Source of the DNA: Litomosoides sigmodontis
Lineage: Eukaryota; Nematoda; Chromadorea; Rhabditida; Onchocercidae
DNA length: 64,000 nt
Assembly (NCBI GenBank): GCA_963070105.1
Contig: OY718808.1
Span: 2,076,738-2,140,737 of the forward strand
Direction: 5' to 3'
Made by a program: the position numbers and the translations under genes. Below, one piece after another: positions 31,001 through 42,645 of this stretch. A model generated the notes under the pieces. It was given only the letters and a program-made list of their open reading frames with translations. It was not told the DNA's origin and made no database searches. The first letter of the stretch is position 1. Every line of letters begins with the position of its first letter.

Positions 31001-31822
31001 TACACTTTTCATTTGTTCTGTGGAAAAAAAACTGATAATTTATGAAAATTTTTTCAAAAAATTTAATCAAATTATCGATTACTTATTTTGTGATTTTGTT
31101 TTCTTCTTTTTTCTCAAAAAAATTTCTCAAATTATCTTCTTTTGTGGTTTTGTCTCCGTTTTATCGGATTCTCTGTTTCTTTTTGCATCATTTTTGTGAA
31201 ACGAAATTGTTTAGGCAGTGGAATCGACGCTATCATTTGTTATGCTACATTTGCATAATCCAACTGCAATGAGTAAAGCATTACAGGGATTAGGTGCGCG
31301 ACATGTAATTCATACAACAATACAGTATAAAAGCAATTATTGGAAGGTGGGAAATTTTTGATAATTTTTTAAAATAATACAAAATTTAAATGTTTATAAC
31401 TTTGCTCCTCCTCTTCCTGCTCCTCACAAAAGGAAAAAAAAACAGCAAGCACATGGATAATTTCATTTCTATTTAATCATATCCGACAAAACCCTACACC
31501 TCTTCATTTATATGCATATATTATCTAGATTCCTTCGTAGTAGCATTGTAATATGAAATTATCAAAATATGCAAAGCTAATTTTTGCAAAAAAAGTGGTT
31601 GAGGATGAAATGTGAAATTTCAATGAAAGAATGTAAATTTTACAGATTGTAAATCAGGCATTTGTTGAATTTCTCAACGCTGATCAAACATCAATTGATG
31701 TATTCGATGCATGGGATGTGCTTGGGAATTTTTGTGTGGAACAAATGCGCATTGGTTATAAGATTGAGTATAAGGCGCAGAAGGTGCTAGAACGTTTGAG
31801 GATGAAAAATGCTACAAATTGA
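28056..31822 (+). CDS. Divergent nematode globin with long N-terminal extension
   Basis: Predicted exons: 28056-28136, 29064-29209, 29799-29880, 29999-30042, 30115-30262, 31215-31346, 31646-31822; about 269 residues. The globin domain begins near residue 83 (LTAAQNSAIRRLWKQ, helix A), then ATRLLLRVFAIDSRLQAFF (helix B to C with the conserved Phe), ELRMNELFILHVK (distal His, E7, about 165), and LGARHV (proximal His, F8, about 197), ending with AWDVLGNFCVEQM. Both haem-contact histidines are present, so haem binding is likely. Globins of this type serve as oxygen carriers or redox sensors in C. elegans. The about 80-residue Ser/Arg/Gln-rich N-terminal extension is not part of the fold. The acceptor at 30114/30115 is weak: the stronger one at 30106 would break the frame. 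That junction is the least certain. Confidence 0.8.
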
Positions 31823-32275
31823 GAGTGATAATTGAAAATTATTTTAAACAAAACGAAAAAAAAGGTTTTTGTTTTCGAAAAATTATTTTCTTTTTTAAAT
31901 TCCATCATACTAATTTCAATCAATAAAATTTTCTCTCACTTCAATTATTTTTAATTAATGATTTCAACAAAATTTGTGCTGCTAATTTTGCAAATTTTAA
32001 TTGCATTAATTGCAATACAATGAAAATTGATGATTGTGTGAAAATTTACTGCTAAAATTTAAAATAATTTCAATCGATGCTAGAAAACATAATTTCCCAA
32101 ATTATTTTCTTATTCATTTAAATTATATATATAATATTTGTTTCTAACGGTATTTTGCTCCAAATCCTCTTACGAGAGATACTCTACATGCACCAAGTAA
32201 TTTACGATTACCTTAATTACCTTAATTACCTCAATTCAATACTTTGTTCGGTTAGCGTATAAGGTATGTATTAAG
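31823..32275. other. Convergent intergenic region, globin / HtrL-domain gene
   Basis: About 450 bases between two convergent stop codons. An AATAAA at 31922-31927 fits the globin transcript. Near 32206-32236 the nonamer ACCTTAATT is repeated in tandem. No coding sequence is seen. Confidence 0.5.
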
Positions 32276-35200
32276 TCAGACAGTGGCAACAGGTGATCGT
32301 TGTAGATTACAGGGAAATAATCGAAATATGGCGTACCAATCGCCATTACTGATTATCGGATTAAATAGAGCGGTGTAGTGCTTGAGCATCAGTGTCAACA
32401 CCGTCTGAAAAAAATGAAAAGTCAATTTAAATTTATTGTAAAATTACCGGTTAAAGGCTGAGTTGAAAGTTTTTAATTGAAATTGAATAGCTAATTCAAT
32501 GACTTTCTAATGTGTTAGAGGAAAATAATTGTATGAATTGAATAATATAATAATATAAAAAAATAATATAAAATATAAAAATAATATAGAATAATATAAA
32601 ATAGAAATAATGTAAATATAAAATAGAAAATTAATATAATTGTGTTGCAAAATACTGTTTTACTGAATTTTAATGTCAACACTCAATTTTTGTGTGTCAA
32701 TTTAATGCAAAAGTGACGTAAAAATGACTTAGCTGGCAGGATAGACTAAAACAGTCACACAACACTCAACAAATTCGATGATTAATTTTTGAATTTTTTT
32801 CAAGCGAATTCACCTGATCATCATCAACGCGTCCGGAATCTAATAATTCCATAAATGATTTCTGATAGAAACGATAGAAGCGATTGATTGTGTAGCTGTC
32901 ACCAGCAATGAAGCCACCACTTACAACAACCCAATCAACGCGATATAGGTCGCTTATCGAGTATCTGCAAGGTTATTTGTTCCAAATAACTTACCTAATT
33001 AACAAATGAATTAATTAGTGCAAATTAATTACCCTAATTGGTTAGAGTGGCTGCGCAAACCTGGATGCTTTATCATGTGCTGGTGTTAGCTTAATAATTG
33101 TTATGCGATTGTGTTGAAGATTTGGTCGCCAATGACAATTGCTGGGAATGCATCCCTCTTGGCCGTGACCTAAATTTAGCGCTTGACGTAGTCATCCATG
33201 ATTTGAATCGTTTGTTTGAGTGAAAAATGACTCAATTCTCCTACCGTATCCGGCGTCAATCCAAGCAAACATCCGGTCTGATACTGGAAAACGAGCACTT
33301 TGTGTTGCATTGTATAAAAAATATGGTTTCGAATTAACAATTATATTATAATCGGCGCTATTTGCTTCCGGATGATAGCGTGTTTTTGGATCAAATCGCC
33401 AATCTGAAATTTCCTTTTCCATTGTTTAATAAATTAATTATGTTAATTTACTACTCCTCCCCTCTCACTCTCTCTCTCTGCCTCGCTCTCTGCCTACCCT
33501 TTCTTTTTCTATCGAAGAAAAAAAAACCTAGAATTGTTTGAATTCGTTAACAAAATTTACTACTTGCTTGTTCTCGTCGCATAATACCTTCCATTTCCTC
33601 TCGATATCTGTACAACGGAAGATCATTAATTGACATTTCAAATATCTAAAATTTCATCTGTCATTGATCAAGCAAAAAAAAAGGCAACTTATTCATATGC
33701 AAATTAAAAATTTTGCAAAATACACTTATCGTTAGATATTTTAATGAAAAAAAAGGAAGTGTGCAAGTTATTGAAATGAGGGAAACCTGAGTGTTACGAC
33801 TATTCCGCATCAGTCGTACAAATTGCGCGCCTCTTTTGTCGGTATAAATGATGAAATAGTTTTTTAAATTTAATAAATACTTCATGTAATACATATACTG
33901 CTCATAGGTTCTAGTATATCGTGGCCATTTTCCACGACCGATATCGAATAAGGCAGTAACAATTATTGCCGATTGACGATCGTAATTGTTGTCAGGCTGA
34001 TTATGATTGGGATAATCAAGCTGTGATATCTGAATGAACTGTAATTCAAGAATGGATTCAATTTTCAACTGTAATTCAAGAATGAATTCAATTTTCATCT
34101 GATATATGACGATGACGTCATAGGTGAAGGGTGGAATCTTTGTAAAATTCAGTACTTTTATGCAATTTCAAGTATTCATTGCAATAAGTGAAATTGACAC
34201 TGCCCTTCAATTTCACCTCGAATTACACACTCTTTTGACAAAGCAAAGCGAATCTAAAATAGTAAAAAGTCATACTTTAGGTACTGTAATACCGGTAGTA
34301 ACTGTAGTCATAGTGGTAGTAGTAGTAGTAGTAGTTGATGTTGAAATAGTAGTAATAGCTGAGCGTTCATCCATAATATTTTCATATTCATAATTATACG
34401 TGTCATCCTCACTCTCTTCATAGTCATTTTCCGCATTGGCAACTTTGTCCAATGCTGCCGTACTTTGCTGCGGTAGATTTAGTGAAATTTCGATGAGAGT
34501 TGGAGGTGTTGAAATTGTTGTTCGTTGCAAATTTCTAGCAAATTCTGTCGCTATTGCGGCAAATTGATTAGCGCTACTTTCACGATCATTTTCAATTAGC
34601 TGTTGTGAATGTGAATTTATTGTTGTTAAATTATTGAAAATTGGTTGTTGTGGAGCAGTTGATGTCATCAAATTGGTATTTCTTTGAAGAGACCGCAAGC
34701 TATCAGTTGTACCAAAGTTGGAGAATTTATCAGTAGCATTTGAAAAATTCTCAACATTTGAATCTTCAGATGAAGTGCTAGAAGAGTTTGTAATGTATGC
34801 GCTAATTTTATATTTCTTACGGTTAGCTATTGTTGTAGGAGTGATAGTGGTGGAAATGATTGCAGTAGGAGGGAGAGGAAGTGTGGTAAAAGCAGGTAGA
34901 TTGGTAAAATTTGCATCCGTCAAGGTGGCTTTCGGTGTTTCAGTGATTATCAATGGCTCTAACATTTTTGCAAATATTTCATCGTCTAATTCAATCACTT
35001 GCTCTTCATTTGTTAAAGCATCTGAAATAAAATTCACATTCTGCAAGATTTCATAAATTATTATAGCAATTCAATTTTTACGTGTAATTAAAATTTGAGC
35101 GGAAATTTTCAAACTGTAAGATTGCGCGAAAAATACCTTCAATTAATTTTTCACGTGATTTATCACTGTAGGATTGTGATAAGATGGCATGCACATTAGC

Positions 35201-35422
35201 TTCATCAAATTGTTCCGCATCCAAAACTTCCGGAAAAATATCGGTGATCCAATCTTTTTCAGTATTTTCCTGATCTGCATATTGATGATCATAGAGTGAA
35301 ACGGCAGATGGTCGTCGCTCTACGGACATTCGTTTACGTGTGTTCGTCAAAATGATAAATAAAAACGTGAGAGCAATCGTCATAATGGCAATGCCAAGAA
35401 GCCATCTTCGAAAATACTTCAT
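32276..35422 (-). CDS. Type II membrane protein with Ser/Thr-rich stem and HtrL/YibB domain
   Basis: Exons (5' to 3'): 35422-35137, 35021-34276, 34029-33787, 33645-33564 (or 33561), 33403-33245, 33169-33061, 32964-32814, 32404-32276; about 634 residues, phases consistent. Residues 8-27 (WLLGIAIMTIALTFLFIILT) form one signal-anchor after a short basic N-terminus, which predicts a Golgi or surface type II topology. Residues about 95-344 are a low-complexity Ser/Thr/Asn-rich stem ending in a Thr run and an acidic Tyr patch, a likely O-glycosylated stalk. From about 352 the domain matches my memory of the HtrL/YibB family: IIVTALFDIGRGKW, FIIYTDKRG, KPYFLYN, FAWIDAGYG, VVVSGGFIAGD, DDDQ. The bacterial relatives lie in lipopolysaccharide clusters and are of unproven function, so a glycan-related role is inference. 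The stem-plus-domain layout resembles a glycosyltransferase. Confidence 0.8.
34037..34096. repeat. 30-bp tandem duplication beside a splice acceptor
   Basis: Two 30-base copies (34037-34066 and 34067-34096) differ at one base. They lie in the intron just before exon 3 of the HtrL-domain gene. On the coding strand each copy ends in TTACAG, so the duplication multiplies potential 3' splice sites upstream of the acceptor at 34030. Confidence 0.9.
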
Positions 35423-36410
35423 TGATTCATCTGATTAATTAAGAAATAATTAAGTATGTGATGTCGTTCATTTCGGAGAAGTAAAGAAAATTACTACTAG
35501 CAAAAGTAATTTAGTATAGAATATTAGTCAAATATTGATTTCGAGTAAAGTTGAAAGTAGTATTTTGTACGAAAGAAGGAAATGTTACTGTAAAGGTGGA
35601 GAGAGGGTGAAAGAATTAATTTCAACGTTTCAAATATTCAATTACTAAATGAAATTACATGCCCAATGATAAATTAAATTAAAAGGCTAATGAAGTATTT
35701 TGCACAAATAACCAATGCATTTAAAATCCACCATTCTTGAAGATAATATTGCGAAGAGCTTTCCTTTTTTGAGTGCAACGAAAAGAGAAAAAAATCGCTT
35801 CGTCAAAAAAGCTAATAACTAATTGGTAGGAGCAATTCTTCAAAGAAACAAATAAAATAAAATTTAAAATTTCAAAAAGTTCAGTTCCTAAAAATAAAAA
35901 ATGCTATAGGATGCTGTTTGATTTCATTATTCATTTGAGCTTATTCAATTTTTAATTTAAAAATTAAAAAGCAAATGGAATTTTCAATCATAATAATTTA
36001 CACTTAACAAAAAGCACTGATTACTTCTCGTCGAAAGAAATGAGAAAGAAAGAAATGAAATTTACAAAATGATATTTGCATACTAGGAGACGATAAAGGA
36101 ACGATTCCGGCATCATTCTGTTATTTCTAAGAGAAAAAAGATATTTAAAGTATTTAAAAAGTAACTTCTCATCAGCCGATGCTTTGGAAGCAGCGATTCT
36201 CGAATTTCAGACATTTGCGCTATTTCGCTCTTCCATCGATCTTCCAATGAGTTGTGAACCATTCTGTGCCATCACAAATAATTTTCCTGATTTAATTTTA
36301 TCGAAATTTAACTGTTTTTATTTGACTTTGCAATCTAAACAATTTTCCACCATCCGTTTTCCTCTCTGAAGGAAAGTAAAACGTCGGGAGTTTTTAGTAA
36401 TTGGAGTTTC

Positions 36411-36918
36411 AAGTTCCTCTCAAATCATTTCACTGTATTTTTAAATTTTTCATGAAATATAAAATGAGAGAAATCAGAGGAAAAGAATGAGAAAAGCAAA
36501 AGCAAACAAACGCGTCGAAATTTTTCATCGAATTCATCCGAAAAAAAAAGCGGTGAAATACAAAAGGTGCAAACCTCCAACTAAAATTTTGGTGTAAATT
36601 TTGCGCACCGTTTCTTTTGAAAAATGTGGATGTGTGGGATCAATTTCAAGATGCAAATTTAAATAAATTGAAATGAAATCGACTGATCATTTATAACTCG
36701 TTAAGTTGCTTTGTTAAATGCACAGAAAATAGAAGTGAACAAAGCGAACAAAAAACAATTAGGGCTAATTGAGAAATTATCAAAAATATCACTGAAATTT
36801 AAGAATGACCAATTTCAAAATTAAATTTAAAATTTAAAGGATTGAATCACTGAGTAAATATTGCTTGCTCTAGCAATTATCTCGACCTTATCATATCTGA
36901 TAGCCATCATGTGCGCGG
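36411..36918 (+). repeat. Non-coding direct duplication, copy 1
   Basis: Shares many blocks with 41028-41550 in the same order and orientation, for example ATGAAATATAAAATGAGAGA, AGAATGAGAAAAGCAAAAGC, TGTGTGGGATCAATTTCAAG and ATTAGGGCTAATTGAG. Substitutions and small indels are spread throughout. Neither copy has a long shared open frame, so it looks like a duplicated non-coding element or an old dispersed repeat. Confidence 0.85.
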
Positions 36919-37063
36919 GAATAGACTTAAAATAAAATTAAACTAATTAAATTAAAAGAAAATTTTCTTCCCACTTTTCTCTTTTTCACCTCAATACAAC
37001 ATGAAAAAGAAATTTAGCAAGTGAAACGTACAATAAGCTTATTAGCCCTTTAGAAGAGAGCCT

Positions 37064-37065
<2 letters not shown>

Positions 37066-37094
<29 letters not shown>
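37066..37094. repeat. (GA)n microsatellite
   Basis: Perfect GA dinucleotide run in the intergenic region upstream of the HtrL-domain gene. A matching TC run lies about 360 bases further on at 37455-37479. Confidence 0.95.
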
Positions 37095-37097
<3 letters not shown>

Positions 37098-37454
37098 GAT
37101 CAGATAGTGAAATGATCTCGTCAATTTCACCGATATTTGCATTTTTTATCCCGTTCATCCGTCTCTTCAATTTTTTTTGCTATCTGTTTGCATTCATTCA
37201 TAAAAGTTAGTCCAATTTGTTTCTCATATTTAATTTCTCTTTGCGTTTATCAATTTTTTAAAAGCAACTAAATTAAACATTTTTGTTCTACAAAAAAGTT
37301 ATCATTTTTAACGTACAAATTTCAATATTAAGTAAAATTAAACATTTTTTGTTCATTTGAAAACTATGAAATTTCCATGGCCTGCATGTAAGCACAACGC
37401 GATTGAGGACTAATCCCTAACTCTCCTCTTCTACCGCTTCGTTCCTTCTATCTA

Positions 37455-37479
37455 TCTCTCTCTCTCTCTCTCTCTCTCT
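37455..37479. repeat. (TC)n microsatellite
   Basis: Perfect TC run preceded by TCTATCTA. It is complementary in sequence to the GA run at 37066-37094, so the two could pair in single strands. Confidence 0.95.
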
Positions 37480-39191
37480 TCCTCTATCGCCCTTTGTTTT
37501 GCCTAAATATATTCGAAATGATGAAATTAGTATTTAATACTTGGCAATTAATTAGTCAATTAAGTAAATGTATTATTGCACATTGTGTTCTTGTTTGAAA
37601 AATTTTCAATCACAATTATTTCTAAAATTTAAGAGAAACTTTAAAAGCAAAAAAAAAAGAAAAAGAAACAGAAAGAATAAGAGAAGCTGTCGAAACGAAA
37701 ACTGTTGAAACTTGGAAAGAGAGGAAGAGAGAGATAGAGAGACGATCAATTAATTTATTTCATTCACGCGTTTTAAAAACAAATTTAATAATTACTGTAC
37801 TTATACTTACAAACTCTTATTGCTTAATACATCAATGAATATCTGCCACATAAATAGTTCCTGTAAATTTTAAAATTAATTTTAAAAGCTCATTCAAGTT
37901 GCGCTACACTAATAATTATACGTCTTCTCACTAAAAGAATAAATAGCAATATTAACGATAATAATAATAATAATAATGGCAATAGTATTAAATTTTGTTA
38001 GCTTTTTTTCCCAATTTCTATTAATTACTTCCATTTAACGAGCGGAAAAATTGCCTGAAATAAATTTCAAGGAAATATAGCGGGAACCGCTGACTCATAT
38101 GAAAGTTATCAGTGAGTAAAATCACAAAGTGAAATTTAGAAAGATGAAAATTTTCAATTTTGCCATGCATCAAGTTGTGTGTTGAATTGTGAGATGAAAG
38201 TTAAGCAAATTCAGAACATATCATTTTGCTTTCCGTTTTTCGGTGAAATGCTCGAAACAGCTGGATGCTTGGATGGAACGAGTCGGAGAGCAATGATGAT
38301 TGTTGCTGATAACAGAGAGATTAGACGTTTAATGCGTCGATAGATACGTCTGATTAGCGTGAGGTGCAGGACGGATTGACTGAATTGATGAAATGCTGTT
38401 GATTTTCATTCATTCCATTTGCTAAGAGTAATGTTAGAAGTGGAAAAAAAAACAAGGAGATTTAATTAATTTTCAATTCTGAAACGTTGCTCATGAAGTG
38501 ATCGATTGCAAGAGAAAGAGATAGATGTTGTAATTACTAAAAGTTATTTCAATTAAATCGTTTCAAAAAACAACAAAAAACTTTTTTAATTTTTAAGGTA
38601 AAAATAATTGGTAGAGCAAGTACGATGTGGAACAAACACTTTCAACTCTTTTAGTATCAAATTTAAATTTAGCAGTAATTTTTAATTGCTGTTTCTCACT
38701 TATCTCTTCAAATAGAATTTCACACTGCCTAACTCCCCCCTGTTCTATTTTAAATTGAATTATTCTGTGGTGCAGTGCAACTGTACTCTCTCATCTGTGT
38801 GAAGAGTACTGTGTGAAGATGAGATTCTCACATCTGAGACAATTTAAAAATTTTGTGAAAAATTACTTAAATTTAAGACTTTATTGAGTAAGAATAAATC
38901 TATTATGATGAATCATTTCAACTACCAAATGTATTATTTCCTCTTATATTTCTTAACTAAATTTAATTAAATTAAAAATCCACGCTAATAGCAATTAATG
39001 GTAGCGATGAATTTGAGGTAAATCTATCAATTAAAGTAAAAAAAAATCTTTGGAAAGTAAAACCGAATTTCTAAATTGCATGAACGAAAAAGGTGAAAAC
39101 AAAAAGAATTAAATGAGAGAGGCGGAGTGAATGAAAAGTGTGTATAACACACCGCCACACCCAATTACACTTCATGCAATAACAGCTATAA

Positions 39192-39229
39192 CGTGCACTT
39201 GCATGCATGCAGGTGCATGCAAGTGCACG
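39192..39229. repeat. 15-bp perfect inverted repeat, 8-base loop
   Basis: Arms at 39192-39206 and 39215-39229 are exact reverse complements (CGTGCACTTGCATGC / GCATGCAAGTGCACG), separated by ATGCAGGT. The arms are much more GC-rich than the surrounding AT-rich DNA. It could form a cruciform or RNA hairpin, or be a site for dimeric factors. No function is known. Confidence 0.9.
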
Positions 39230-40832
39230 CAATCGCAGCATACACTGTTCTTCCTTTTCAATACTGCCACAAAATGATGGCTCATGCAACAATACACTCA
39301 TTTAATTAATTATCAAAATTGTGAATAGTTTGTTTAAGTGGAAAAAGAAAGAAGTAAAAAATAAAATAATGTCATTGCATTTTGGGAAAAATTAGATTCA
39401 TACTTTTTCCAATTTCAAATTAAATGAGTTCAAATTAAATCTTCGCGTTTATTTATTGCTTATGTGAAACGAAATTTCATCTTATTATCTTGGCCATTAT
39501 CACTCATCAAGCATGAAGCATCTTGACTACCGTTGCTTATCTAGCACCAGTCAAATTATTAGCCTATTTTTTTTTTTTTTTTTGTAAAAACGGAATGAAG
39601 TAATTGATAATTGATAAGCGCAATGCGTCGTTTTTTTTTTCATTATCATTTTACATTTCAACTCACAAAATATTTGCACAGCACATGTGTTTCGGTATCA
39701 TCCATGTGCAATGACGAAATGTCACGGAGGAATGAACGTACGTACGTAGCATTTACTCTACCGCAAAAGTAAACGTGGCAAAAGCACAGAAGCAAAAACA
39801 ATTAGTCATGAAACGTGAAGAGCAAGTGCAATGATAAATAAATCAGTTTCAAAATGTAAATGATTAAAGCTAAGAAAGTATTAATTATTTAATAACATTT
39901 GCGCTAATACGTTAATTAAGCAAAAACAAAAAAACACACACACAATCTACGATATTCTAAAGAACAAACAATCTTATCAAGAAATTTACATGTAATTAAA
40001 TTTGCTAACAATTGAATTATCACAGCACATCCAAACAACAATGATATTTCAATTTTATTACTTATCAATGTGTGTTTGATATATTGTAATTAAGTGATCG
40101 CAATCCTCAACTATCAAAAAGGGAAAAATAAATTATGTAAATTTTGCATTGAAATTCATATCATTTCATCTAACGTCATTCAGCGAGTAACTTCCACTAA
40201 TAGTTAACTTTTCAAGAAAGTAAATGATTTCAAATTAACTGAAATCAATGGATTTGTAAAGAAATTGAATTAAATTGTTGACATTAAGTCAACACATCTA
40301 TCTTGCAAAGACGTTTCCTTAAGCAGGAAATGCGGACAAATTTGACAAAAGGCAAACCGAAATACTAATACCTTTCATCAATGAGAACTGAAAATAGACG
40401 TTAATAAATGACGTACGTGCATTAATGACGTACGCTATCAATTCCATCAAATACAAAGATGAAATTGTTGAGCGAATGCGTGTCACATTATTTCAATTAC
40501 ACCATTTACTGCTTTCTTTTACTTGCCATATTTCAATTTGTTTTAAATTCATCTACAAAACGTTGAAATAAAAGAAAAGAACAATTGAAATAAAAGAAAA
40601 GAACAGCTAGCTAATTAATTTGTTCCAATTAAAATATAACTTTTCGTGTATGAATCACATTTGAAGCATTTATTACCATGAATTTGCATTATTTATTTAT
40701 GTCTTTAAAGGATTATGAATTTTATTCTAATAATTGATGGAGTAATCCGTGGTGTATTTTGAAAAATCACAATATTTTCAATAATTTTGCACATTCAGAT
40801 ATAATCATTTTTTCTGCTACAATTGAGAATTG

Positions 40833-40836
<4 letters not shown>

Positions 40837-40866
<30 letters not shown>
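40837..40866. repeat. (AG)n microsatellite
   Basis: Perfect AG run located about 160 bases upstream of copy 2 of the duplicated non-coding element. Confidence 0.95.
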
Positions 40867-40870
<4 letters not shown>

Positions 40871-41027
40871 TGGGTAAAGAGATTATAATGAGCGATTAAA
40901 TTCTTTGGCATTTTTGATTTAGCAAATGTAGATTTACAGATTTGGGTTAGTGATGATAGTACCATTTGATAAAGAATTCTTTATTACATTTAAACCATGT
41001 GAATCGTGTACGGTAAGAAATGTAAGT

Positions 41028-41550
41028 GTTCCTCTTAAATCATTGCACCATATTTTTGAATTTTTTATGAAATATAAAATGAGAGAAATGAGTGGAAAAG
41101 AATGAGAAAAGCAAAAGCAAACAAACGCATCGAATTTTTGTGACGAATTCATTCGAAAGCAGTGAAATGCAAAAGGTGCAAATGTCGGACTAAAATTTTG
41201 GTGCAAATTTTTCGCACCGTTTCATTTGAAAAATGTAAGTGTGTGGGATCAATTTCAAGATGCAAATTTAAATAAATTGAAATGAAATCGATCGATCGTT
41301 CACAATTCGGTAAGTTGCTTTGTTTAATGCAGAAAGAATGGAAAAGAATAAAATCGAACAAAAAAAAACATCAATTAGGGCTAATTGAGCAACTAATCAT
41401 CAAAAATATCACTAAAATTTAAGAAATAATCGATTTCAAAATTAAATTTGAATTTTTTAAAATTTAACAGTTTAATTTACTAAATAAATATCCTAATAAT
41501 TATCTTCTACCTTGCCATATCTAATGACTGCCACGTGCATTATGGTGCGC
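41028..41550 (+). repeat. Non-coding direct duplication, copy 2
   Basis: Second copy of the element at 36411-36918, about 4.6 kb away. Similarity begins near TTCCTCT.AAATCATT and fades after the shared TGTGCGC-like end. Short minus-strand frames across it are not conserved between the copies. Confidence 0.85.
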
Positions 41551-42390
41551 TTATATTTGCGAGCAGCTTAATTATATACACTTCATTAACAATGACTTTT
41601 TGCCTACTGATAATGCTAATTAGCTGATTAATGATATGACTTTAATATGTTGTTGATAATACCGACAACAATAGCAATATCAAAATTAAGCAGACAGTAG
41701 CAGAAAAGTGAAAAAAAAAGTGCGAAGATAGGAAGAGGTGACAAAATCAGTAGATTAGTAGTAATTATGACAAAACTAATTAATCAGAGGATATGTTACT
41801 TTGAGCAAAGCTGCGGGAAGGTATCATTTTTTCCAGGAAGTAAAGTTAATATACAATAGCCATGTGTTTTTTTTAGTGACTTCGAACTTGTGTGTATATT
41901 TTCCGGTGACTTGGAACATTTCATTTAAAAATACAAAATGTTCACAATAAATTCATAATACTGTATGCTTCAGCTTAGCATATAATAGCGTATCGTAAGT
42001 ATTTAGAATGAAAATTTAATAAAATAACATTTAGAGAGGAAATTTTAAGATAAGCAAATTATTTGCTAAAAAATTTTCTTAAAAAAAAGCATTAAAGTTA
42101 GTGATTGAAATAGCACAGGACATGTTATATTCATTTGGGAAGTTAAAAAAAAAAGACAATTTCACATCTGCCTATCTGCATTAAATTTCGAAGTAAAATT
42201 TTGCAAAACATTTTTGAATTTCGTAGTTTAGATAAAAAGAATAATTTTGAAATTTAGTATGACGACAGCGATCAGAACATTCTATTGCACTTATCCGCAG
42301 CGCGGGTCAATTAAATGAACGAATTTGCTGTCTGAAACATAGCAGTTGCACTGCGATCTCTTCAGCTTGCTACAGCGTTACTCAATTTGG

Positions 42391-42645
42391 ATGAGGTTGA
42401 CGTTGTCCGAAGGGTTGCAGCCATTGTTCCGGTTGTTTCCTGTGGTGATAGCAGTTTTGCGGTTGTGGAGTAGTTTCCGGATATCCTTGATCGAAGTTAT
42501 TTCCGGTGTTTGGTTGTATCATTATTGCTCGGGTTATTTAAGATTAATTCTAGACGTTGTTTTTAAACCAGTTTACTTGCAAGTGAATTCAGCCGACGTT
42601 TACGAGTCATACGTTCACTTGAGTTTATTAGGAATAGTTTTCAGT
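42391..42645 (+). other. In-frame open extension upstream of the TyrRS start
   Basis: The frame of TyrRS exon 1 stays open upstream to 42346, with an in-frame ATG at 42391 that would add 85 residues. The first part (MRLTLSEGLQPLFRLF, then LRLWSSFRISL) is Leu/Arg/Ser-rich with few acidic residues, as in mitochondrial presequences. The stretch is more GC-rich than its surroundings. It may be an alternative N-terminus made without trans-splicing, or just 5' leader. No direct evidence decides. Confidence 0.3.
42635..42645 (+). promoter_or_regulatory. Probable spliced-leader (or cis) acceptor two bases before the TyrRS ATG
   Basis: The sequence AATAGTTTTCAG ends at 42644 and the ATG begins at 42646. 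A TTTTCAG consensus this close to the start codon with no visible upstream coding exon is typical of nematode spliced-leader addition sites. Confidence 0.5.

Larger units (their letters stand above)
35423..42345. other. Long intergenic region with repeats
   Basis: Nearly 7 kb with no recognisable exon. It holds GA and TC microsatellites (37066-37094, 37455-37479, 40837-40866), a T run at 39571, a 15-bp inverted repeat at 39192-39229, and a diverged 500 bp direct duplication (36411-36918 and 41028-41550). A higher-GC open frame at 36184-36369 has a TTG start and no family. Promoters of the divergent HtrL-domain gene and the TyrRS gene should lie at its ends. Confidence 0.5.

Noticed and set aside
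39071..39301. Cys-rich 76-codon minus-strand frame
   Set aside because: Its Cys/Met/His content comes from the inverted repeat of GCATGC words. No other coding sign.
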